Shown here in pieces: positions 1 through 10,700 of a stretch of DNA of 24,291 nucleotides; position 1 is the first letter of the stretch; every line of letters begins with the position of its first letter. Origin of the DNA: Saccoglossus kowalevskii. Taxonomy: Eukaryota; Hemichordata; Enteropneusta; Harrimaniidae. The position numbers and the translations under genes are program-made. The notes beneath the pieces were generated by a model, which saw only the letters and a program-made list of their open reading frames with translations, ran no database searches and was not told the DNA's origin. The stretch lies in NCBI RefSeq assembly GCF_000003605.2, contig NW_003112965.1, positions 4,186 to 28,476 on the forward strand. The letters are read 5' to 3'.

Positions 1-1469
1 TGGCATGTGTTTGTACTTTCTAGCAGACATTCGCAAAAAAAAAAACTGTGCTTTTGGGTGATTTTATTTTAAGTTCATTTTAAGAAATGAACATTTTCAT
101 CACGGTGATTTGTAATATTGAAATTCTGTTCTTCTAATCTATTCATTTATATTCATATTGCTTATATCCAATTTTCTAAATATGCAATAAAGATATTATT
201 ACTTTTATTATTTATTGTGCCAATTTTAATCAACACAAGTATTTATTTTTGATGAATTTCATTAAACATTATGAACCATTATATTCCTTTAGCTGAATTT
301 CTAAATAATTTAAAATACTTCATTAAAACCAACTTTTGTATCATAATATCTTTTTTCCCTTGAAAACTCTGATGGTTTCAGCAGTGTAATAAAGTTATTA
401 TACTAATAAAAAGGGAGTCTTTTCTAGTGGTACAATAATATTATTGCTATGTTATGGCTATCATTGGATAGGGGAGTTGATGGCATATGTAGTGTTTCTA
501 ACAGTTTCACTTGGCGTCACAAACCTTCCTAGAACCATGATTGACACGTCATTACATGTAGAAGCAAGAGGGACTGTAACAACACCTATCTAACGTTGCA
601 AGAACGGCAATCTGTCATCTAAGAGTAAATGCAAATATTGCCAAAAGTTGCCTAGCTAGATGTGATGTAGGCTAGTTTGTGGTTGCTCTGGACATCGCGT
701 TTTGGGTTTGGATAGGCTCCTAGATCCGTCTGTGGGTTATCAGTACCCTAAAACGACGCGGAACCACGGATACATCAATGCCACGAGAGGGAGCTAAAAA
801 CAACACCGGTAGTTAATTAATAAGTTTAGACATCAAAAATTGAAAATGCACGTTACCTGGGTCTTTTAGGATCTCGGGATTGAAATGGAAATTCAATAAT
901 GTTGTAAACGCCATCATTTTGCCTCGATCAATTGATCACTGATTAATCAGACTCAATATTACAGCTGACAACGTGCTCCCGCTACCGGTTGACCCCCGGT
1001 GTTATAAAGCTTCGGAACAAACTATTTGAACTTTACTTGGAGGGTTTATGGAGGTAATCACCTCATCAAAAAACGTCCAACGTAATCGCAAATTGTGTAT
1101 TACAACTAATTGTGCATAATGTTAATATTAAGTTAATAATAATTGCTTTAACAGCTCATAGTGTAATAATAATATATCATGAGCATTGATATTCACCCCA
1201 CCAATATACGATGCAATACGATGGTTCAGTCCACTTTCCCAGAATACCACGCAACTTAGAAAACATGGCAGCGCCCTGTTCGTAGACATTATTTGTTTGT
1301 TTTTATTTCATACGGAGTACGAGACAAAGGGTAAATGAAAACTCCACCGGGAAGGCTACAAATATTCGAATATATGTTGATTTATACAATCGGATAGTAG
1401 TTGTTTTTAGCTTTCGTCTTTGCAACATTTACTAAGTAAACTTTGCAGGCGACGAAGTTGTCAACAACA
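1..1469. other. Upstream flank of the ASB-like gene, no gene recognised
   Basis: AT-rich with a more GC-rich stretch at about 660-1020, including GGTTGACCCCCGGTG near 985. No ORF, RNA gene or recognisable domain was seen on either strand. The promoter and 5' UTR of the ASB-like gene must lie here, but no TATA box or strong core motif could be assigned. Confidence 0.4.
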
Positions 1470-1725
1470 ATGGCGGCGGCTGGTGGCGCAGGACACGGTG
1501 GTTTCAATGTGATGTTCGGAATTCATGAGACACGTCTGACGAGATCGCTCGAAGAAAGAAGATACGCCGAAGCTGAAAAAATCATTCAGGAAACGCAAGT
1601 TCCTTCGCATTTGGATGAAGGCTTTTATCAGAGAACTCCACTGTTCATTGTTTTGAGTGGGTATGATGAACTGGGTCAACCAAGTCCTGTACATCTAGAA
1701 TTAGCTAAATTATTGGCGGAAAAAG
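1470..1725 (+). CDS. ASB-like gene, coding exon 1
   Basis: It encodes residues 1-85 plus the first base of Gly86. The chosen start is the ATG at 1470, in a good context (ACAACAATGG) followed by an Ala/Gly-rich stretch. The frame is open upstream to about 1443 without another ATG. An AG at 1447-1448 (CTTTGCAG) could be a splice acceptor, so an upstream non-coding exon is possible. The exon ends AAAAG before a GTGTGTGT donor; the frame remains open into the intron for 11 codons and then stops at 1755. The peptide has a basic and acidic helix (EERRYAEAEKII, 28-39) and a first degenerate ankyrin unit. Confidence 0.85.
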
Positions 1726-4700
1726 GTGTGTGTGTTATGAAAAAATATAAATACTAATAGTTGGTGTATTGCTTTATATTAACGTGCTGCTTTTGAATAA
1801 TAAGGTTTACGGTTTGATAACACAATGCAAATACATTAATATTCCATATGTTCATTAGCGAGCCGAGATACGAGATACTGTAAAGGGGGTAATTATTCAC
1901 TGGGTTTTAATTTAGCTTATTTCGCTGACTGAAAAATGCGCTAAATTAAAACCCAGTGAATATGTAAAATTTAGCATAGAACACATTATCTAAATCACGA
2001 AACCGTGAATTTAAAACCCACTGAATATGCCTGAAATGGAAAATCAGTGAAATTTAAACCCAGTGAAAATTAGTCATTTTACAGTACCTAATTACTGTTC
2101 CTCTGGTTACACTCTCTCCATCGAATTAGACAGATGTTGTCAGAACGATTCAGCCCTGGTCGCTTATGGCCCTGATAAATAAAAGACATTACGGCCCTTG
2201 TTGTACGTTTAAGATATGAACACATATAAAATTTATACCAGAGTCGTAACACCCAACCTGTTAGGGGCCGTAACATCCAAACCAGGGTCGTAACTTTTTT
2301 TTTTAACCAGAGCCAATAAGGACTAGGGCTGGAACGTCTAGAAATTAGATAAATGCTGGAAAGACTTTCCTTTGAACCCCCTGCCCTAATTCTAACTCTA
2401 TCCCTATCTTCCATTGCCCACAAATTATTTGTATATGCCTCGCTTGAGATATTCTTGAGAACACCTGCATGTACATCTAGAGGGGTTTATACAATTGAAT
2501 CAAGGGTTTGAGTTAGGGTAAGTGAAGGGGGGTACAATGAATAGTCTTACCATAAATTGGTGGAGCAGAGAAGTGTGGTATAACAAAAGGATGTTGCAGG
2601 TATAACACAGAGATGCTACAGGGTTAATGCAGGAATGGTACAGGTATAACACAGGTATGGTGTAGGCATAACTCATAAATGCTGTAGGCTAACACAGGGT
2701 GCTGCAGGAATAACACGGGTGCTGTAGGCATAACACAGGTATGCTGAAAGCATAACACAGGAATGCTACAGGGTTAACACAGGCATGGTACAGGTATAAG
2801 ACAAGGATGGTGCAGGCCTAAATCTGGAATGCTATAGGCGTAACACAGATGCTGCAAGCATAACAGGGATGCTGCAGATAAAACAGGAATGCTGCAGGCA
2901 TAACACAGCAATGCTGCAGACATAACACAGGAATGCTATAGGCATATTACAGGAATGCCACTGGTATAACACAGGGATGCTACAGGCATAACACAGGAAT
3001 GCCGCTGGTATAACACAGGGATGCTGCAGATAAAACATGGGAATGCTGCAGGCATAACACAGAAATACTGCAGGCATAACACAGATAAACTGCAGGCATA
3101 ACACAGGAATGCCACTGGTATGACACAAGGATGCTGCAGGCATAACACAGGAATGCCACTGGTATAACACAGGGATGCTGCAGGCATAACACAGATGCTG
3201 CAGGGATGCTGCAGGCTTAACACAGGAATGTTGTAGGCCTAACACAGGGATGCTGCAGGCATAACACAGGAATGCTGCAGGCATAACACAGGAATGCTGT
3301 AGGCATAACACAGGGATGCTGCAGGTATAACACGGATGCTACAGCATTACACAGAGATGATGCAGGCATAGCAAAAGAATGCTTCATGTATAACACATGG
3401 ATGCTACAGGCATAGCAGGGATGCTACAGGCATAACACAGGAATGCAGCTGGTATAACACGGATGCTGCAGGTATAACATGGATGCTACAGGCATAACAG
3501 GGATGCTACAAGCATAACACAGGAATGCAGCTGGTATACCACAGGAATGCTGTAGGCTAACATAGGGTGCTGCAGGCATAACACAGGTATGCTGAAGGCA
3601 TAACACAGGAATGCTACAGGGTTAACAGAGGCATGGTACAAGTATAAGACAAGGATGGTGCAGGCCTAAAACTGGAATGCTGCAGGCATAACACAGCAAT
3701 GCCACTGGTATAACACAGGGATGCTGCAGGCATAACAGGGATGCTGCAGCAATGCCGCTGGTATGACACAGGCATGCCGCATGCATAACACAGCAATGCT
3801 GCAGGCATAACACAGAAATACTGCAGGCATAACACAGGAATGCCACTGGTATAACACAGGGATGCTAAGGCATAACACAGGAATGCAGCTGGTATAACAC
3901 AGGAATGCTGTAGGCATAACACAGGGATGCTGTGGGCATAACACAGGGATGCCGCTGATATAACACAGGAATGCTGTAGGCCTAACACAGGGATGCTGCA
4001 GGCATAACACAGGAATGCTGTAGGCATAACACAGGTATTCTGTAGGCATAACACAGGAATGCTGCAGGAAAAACACAGGAATGCTGATGGTATAACATAG
4101 GAATGCTGCAGGCATAACACCAGAATGCTGTGGGCTTAACACATGGATGATGCAGGTATAACACGGATGCTACAGGCATAACACAGAGATGCTGCAGATA
4201 GAACATAGGAATGCTGCAAGCAAAACACAGGATTGCTGCAGGTATAACACAGGAATGCTGCTGGTTTAACAGGAATGCTGAGGGCATAATACAGGTGTGC
4301 AACAGGCATAACACAGAATTGCTGCGAGATAACACAGGAATGCTGTTGGCATAACAGGGATGCTACAGGCATAACACCAGAATGCTGCTGGTTTAACAGG
4401 AATGCTGTAGGCATAACATAGGAATGCTGCAGGCATAACATAGGAATGCTGCAGGCATAACATAGGAATGCTGCAGGTATAACACGGATGCTACAGCATT
4501 ACACAGAGATGATGCAGGCATAACAAAAGAATGCTGCATGTATAACACATGGATGCTACAGGCATAGCAGGGATGCTACAGGCATAACACAGGAATGCAG
4601 CTGGTATAACACAGGGATGCTGCAGGTATAACATGGATGCTACAGGCATAACAGGGATGCTACAAGCATAACACAGGAATGCAGCTGGTATACCACAGGA

Positions 4701-7700
4701 ATGCTGTAGGCTAACATAGGGTGCTGCAGGCATAACACAGGTATGCTGAAGGCATAACACAGGAATGCTACAGGGTTAACAGAGGCATGGTACAAGTATA
4801 AGACAAGGATGGTGCAGGCCTAAAACTGGAATGCTGCAGGCATAACACAGCAATGCCACTGGTATAACACAGGGATGCTGCAGGCATAACAGGGATGCTG
4901 CAGCAATGCCGCTGGTATGACACAGGCATGCCGCATGCATAACACAGCAATGCTGCAGGCATAACACAGAAATACTGCAGGCATAACACAGGAATGCCAC
5001 TGGTATAACACAGGGATGCTACAGGCATAACACAGGAATGCAGCTGGTATAACACAGGAATGCTGTAGGCATAACACAGGGATGCTGTGGGCATAACACA
5101 GGGATGCCGCTGGTATAACACAGGAATGCTGTAGGCCTAACACAGGGATGCTGCAGGCATAACACAGGAATGCTGTAGGCATAACACAGGTATTCTGCAG
5201 GCATAACACAGGAATGCTGCAGGAAAAACACAGGAATGCTGCTGGTATAACATAGGAATGCTGCAGGCATAACACCAGAATGCTGCTGGTTTAACAGGAA
5301 TGCTGTGGGCTTAACACATGGATGATGCAGGTATAACACGGATGCTACAGGCATAACACAGAGATGCTGCAGATAGAACATAGGAATGCTGCAAGCAAAA
5401 CACAGGATTGCTGCAGGTATAACACAGGAATGCTGCTGGTTTAACAGGAATGCTGAGGGCATAATACAGGTGTGCAACAGGCATAACACAGAATTGCTGC
5501 GAGATAACACAGGAATGCTGTTGGCATAACAGGGATGCTACAGGCATAACACCAGAATGCTGCTGGTTTAACAGGAATGCTGTAGGCATAACATAGGAAT
5601 GCTGCAGGCATAACATAGGAATGCTGCAGGCATAACATAGGAATGCTGCAGGCATAACATAGGAATGCTGCAGGCATAACATAGGAATGCTGCAGGCATA
5701 ACATAGGAATGCTGCAGGCATAACATAGGAATGCTGCAGGCTTAACATAGGAATGCTGCAGGCATAACACAGGAATGCTGCAGGCATAACATAGGAATGC
5801 TGCAGGCATAACATAGGAATGCTACAGGCATAACATAGGAATGCTGCAGGCATAACACAGGAATGCTGCAGGCATAACATAGGAATGCTGCAGGCATAAC
5901 ATGGGGATGCTGCAGGCATAACACGGGGATGCTGCAGGCATAACATAGGAATGCTGCAGGCATAACATAGGAATGCTGCAGGCATAACACGGGGATGCTG
6001 CAAGTCTAACTTTCCTACAAATGTTCGGGTAATTTTTGAATTAGTCTTAAACTTGTTCACTTATTCTTTCAAAATCAATATGGGCTCCCCTTTGTAGCAC
6101 CTATCAGAATACAGGGATTTATATTTTTACCTCAGTGTATTTAAACATTGCGACATATGCACATCCATTTATTTCAAGATGATCGAATGTAGACTATTTT
6201 GGAATAAAGAATCATCAATATCAAGCATTTCTGCCATTCCGGAACCTGCTTTTAGATATGTATTGGCAGATTTCATTAAAACTTGGTACATACATTGGAC
6301 ATTATGGGGCCTTGATGCATGTCATTTTGTTTTTGCAGAGCAGATTTAAAATGGCCGACTGGTGGCTATTTTGTTTTAATATCATTTCACACATGTGCGT
6401 ATTTATTCATTGTGTTATCAGATTCAAGATGGCTGAATTGTGGTTGTTTTAATGTCATGCATTTTGTTGCTTTTTGTTCACACTTAGTATGTACATTGAA
6501 CTTTATAAGACCTTAATGCATAATCTCAAAATGACCGACTGATGACCATTTTGTTTTACTGAATTATCTGACTGTTCATGTTCAAACTTTATATTTCTTA
6601 GACTTTCAGAAACTATGTAATGGCAATTACTTGTTATTTGTGTGTTGTTGAAACCTACATGTATCAGGGGTTTAAGAGCTGGCCGTATGTTCGGCTACAA
6701 ACCAAAATTTGCCGTCTACTTTCTCCCTTTGTCTGCCTATGTTGGCCTCGCTCCAGCGCTTCGCTTCGCTATTTTTGTTTTGGCCTGTTGTTACAGGATG
6801 ATGGCCTGCTATTTAATTTATTTGTGAAACCCTTATGTATTGTGCAAAAATCGTGAAATATTAAGTATCAGAAATTCGTAGCAAAGTATATTTTGTTCTT
6901 CGATCTAGCTCAATTTTATTGTGGTATGTTCAGAAACTCAGATTCTGATAATCATTTTTTTTATAGTCGTGACAAATGTCATTTGCCCTCTTAGTGGTCT
7001 GGTTAAAAATAACAAACGTTGTCAGCTGAGACCGATTTCACAAAACAATGGATCATCAGTGATTGTAGTCAGCTGTTACCCTTCAGTATAGATCATGGCA
7101 TTGTCATAACTTAGTTTTCAATTAAGCATTCATTAGGTTAAATTGTGTTCATTGTTGTTTGTGATTTATTTCAGGTGCTGATACTGGTCATAGAGTTCCT
7201 GAGGTATGAACTTAAACTCATTAATTCTAGTAATACACATTCATTGCATGCTACTAGTGGACTGTACATTAAACATCACAGTCCCACAGTGTTGACTTAA
7301 CATTGTATTTATTGATTTTCATTATTAATTAATTTACTCTTTGTTCTGTCACAGATTTAAAAAACAGAGTTCCATATTTATTCAATTGCATTTGGTTTAC
7401 AATATCTATTTCACTCCTTCTCGTTGAACATGTTGCAAGCTGGTAATAAATTTAAATTAAATCTTCGTTAAATTTTATTCTTTTTACTGCTGGTTTTACA
7501 CCATACCAACACATGGTTCACCCTAACTACAATATTTAATTAGCTCATTAGTTTAGCTGCATCTGTGGTATTACCTGTTTTACATCCATGATGAAAGTAA
7601 CACCCATAATCAGCTAAAAACCCAAGTGCCGAAATACTACAATGCAGGACTTTTCTACTGTGCTGTTACCTTTTTAACATGGGTCTATTTGCTATAAAGC

Positions 7701-10700
7701 TAAAACACCCGTCGTACAAACCGACTGGGGCCCAAGTGCAGGATTGTCATAATATACTATACTGATTCATATCAAAAAAAAGAAGTAACATTTTTTGCAT
7801 GACATCATGACTGAGTAAGAGGAATTAGTGGTATAACCGGTGTATAACATCGCAAAGTCAGTTATAACACGTCATAACTTTGTTTTATTTGTTCATTCAT
7901 AAATTAAATGTAAACGTTGTAGAAACTGATTGTACAAATATTAAACAGCAATGCGCCAATAATAATCTGGTCGATTTTTTTGAAGTAAATACGATGAAAG
8001 TCATGAACATATTCCTGGCTGAAACATTTCAAATGCGTTTCATTTTAACCTGTTACAATAGACATTGCCACAATAATTTATTTGTTTCTGTTTTTAGACA
8101 CACTTCGAGAATGTTTCATTTTTGAATTTTTCTAAATTGTGATACATAATATTTTGACTCCAATAAAAAAAAATATTTGCACTGTGACCGAGCTCATTAA
8201 TATTCATGAGTGACCGGCACTCCCATTGCGCTGGCGAGATCCCTGATAACAGAACTAAAGAAACTTAGGGCAACTGAAACTAACAAATCATGGTATAGAA
8301 AATGTTCACAAATAATATGAAGATACAACATGCCTTATAATCCAGAATTTTTTTATAAAAAAAAAATGTCAGAGAATTATTATTATGTGTCACCTTTATA
8401 GTACATGTTGTGTACTGCTTAACAGAATAAAAACTTGTTTTATTTCAAAAAACATATTTAAGTATTTTGTATTTTCTTTATGCATGCAGTTTTTAAATAA
8501 TGAAATCATAGATTTGCTGGACAAAAAAAATGTTGGAGTTATAAATAAAGCAGAGAAACCTGGGAATGTGCATTACAGAAATACACACAGAGTATAATGA
8601 AGATGAGCTTGCTAATCTAGGATTTTCTAAAATCTACCAACGAAATGTTGTCAGTAAAAATATTTATACCGGTATTACACCATGAAAAAGTATATTGAAA
8701 AGAAAAATAATTTAAAATACATGTATATAATATGTATTCTATTACAAATACTTTGAGGTTAACTAATCCAGCAGCCATGTTTAATGTTTTTTACTTTCTG
8801 GATTCAGTACATACATGCCCAGAATGCACTGTTCCCCTATGCAACTTGGATGCTAAATTGTTACGCCAACAGCGGTGGGTGGCCAGCGGCCTCTGAATGA
8901 GGTAAGCCAAGATGTCATCAGTTCGCCTTCCCCATGCTGTTTCATGATAAAAATCGAGAAAATATGGCTTTTTTTTGTTTGAGTTTACATGCAAACTGCT
9001 AATATATTTGTTTATTTTCTTTGGTTATATATTTCATTTGTATTTATGAATACACTTTATAACTGCTTGCAGACTTCCAGTGGTCATTGTTTATATCTAA
9101 ACTCTTGAAACAATAGCGAAATAAACCACTTAATGGATTTTGATGAAACTTGTTACTTACAATGTAGATGCTCTGGGACAATGCGCAGACCTAATTAGTC
9201 TTGAGTAAAAGTCCATGCATATTATTACCAAATTTGCATAATGATTAGCAAATTCTCCACTCTCAAGCACTGATCATTACATTTCAATAAAACATGGTAC
9301 ATAGATGTAATATGACAATGCACAAACCTTATTGGTTTTAAGGTAATATCTGTGCATGTTAATTAATTTGCATAATTAGTAAATTTTTAGTCTTTTCTGC
9401 TGATCATTACATTTTAATGAAACATGGTACACAGGTGCTCTAAGACAATCCAACAATCTAATTAGTTTTGGGTTTATATACATTTTTACATCCATAATAA
9501 TTACCTGATTTGCATAATAATTTAGTTTTCAGCTTTCCGATTTTTCAAGATTTTTTTATAAAATCCTTCACTTGTCCTCAAATGTCAGTTCAGATTAATA
9601 AAATAGCAATGGGAAAGACTTGTTAAAGGAAAATATGCTAAGCCTGGTGTGCTTTTCCTATTCTGTCAGGGAACTCACAACAACTAGCTTTGTGTTACTA
9701 CTGGAAACTAAAAAAAAGACTTGAGATAATTTGATGTGACCTACAAAAAAAGAATTGCTTACATAGTATTTTCATTTAATTTATTATTGCATGTTTCTAT
9801 TATCAGCCTAGTGCAATTGACTTCATAGCTTTATGATAGCCATGTTGTACAAATTGAGCCAAAATAAGCAGCCTGCAAAAGCACATTTCACAGTAAATTA
9901 AAAACTTTTATTCTTGATTGCAGACCTTTGGATCCGAGTTTCTGAACCCAGGATGCTCTCCCCTGCAGTTGATGGTGGAGTTTTTCAATAATACAGTAAA
10001 GAAACGCAATAACGAAGGTTCTGATGCAATCTTTGGTCCAAATGCAGTGATTGGATTTGGTCACAAGAAGAATCTGACAGTCAAAGAAGTTATCAATGAA
10101 ATAGTTCACCTTGCTTGGGTGTTCCTTGGTGAGTTCAACAGATAAAATGTTTTCATACATTGTATTTATGCACCAGACCCATTCCCATAGAAATTATGGT
10201 GATAAACTTGGGACATTGGTGCTCAGAGAAGTCTGGTAGTGTCTGAATAAATCAGGTTAAAAATAATCAACAATATCCTCAGGATTACACATCCACAAAG
10301 TGTCTCAATTTGTTTAAATATTTTGGACAATGGAAATTAACATGATCATATGGCATTTTTGTTTACTACAGGTGTTTGCACACTACCGATTTAGCTTCAT
10401 CAGTGATTGTCCACGTCCCCACATATCGTGTGGTGGGGAATGTCAGGGTTTATATCTGATAAATGTAGATAAGGGGCTAGTGGGAAATCAAACAGGTGTG
10501 GTCATCGCCACAGGTCGACCACCTTTTATGCAAATTTATGCATAGATTCCATGACTATGTAGGGTGAGTCCTGCAATCGTAAAGCTATCCAGAACGATCA
10601 ACAAATGCCTTAACCGATCATTTTTTCATTCACATATATATATTGGCATACATATGTACGTCTATTCGTTTCAATTCAAAATGGCCAAATGGCATTTATC

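Larger units (their letters stand above)
2581..6009. repeat. 22-bp minisatellite array, about 3.4 kb, about 155 units
   Basis: The unit runs GGAATGCTGCAGGCATAACA plus two more bases (CA or TA). The first part (2581-3330) is diverged, the middle is organised in about 1.15-kb blocks, and 5570-6000 is nearly uniform. The core ATGCTGCAGGCAT is one base short of a perfect palindrome and carries a PstI site. The minus strand of the unit has no stop codon in any frame, and 22 is not a multiple of 3, so long minus-strand frames encode a 22-residue Cys-rich repeat. These are by-products of the array unless transcription is shown. The array lies in intron 1 of the ASB-like gene. Confidence 0.95.

Noticed and set aside
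2581-6009. Possible CRISPR array because of the regular repeats
   Set aside because: Units are directly adjacent with no unique spacers, and the setting is a eukaryotic intron.
5311-6060. 249-codon minus-strand frame with 22-residue Cys-rich repeats, and similar frames across 2832-5510
   Set aside because: They follow wholly from the 22-bp DNA unit lacking stops on that strand. Overlapping frames all look equally open, and no promoter or splice logic was seen.
8791-8994. Minus-strand GC-richer ORF, with box C- and box D-like motifs suggesting a snoRNA
   Set aside because: The boxes are about 110 nt apart, no terminal stem is visible, and the strand is antisense to the host gene.
10330-10545. 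71-codon plus-strand ORF after a CTACAG acceptor-like site
   Set aside because: No domain and no need for an exon here: exons 3 and 4 join in phase without it and form a continuous ankyrin unit.
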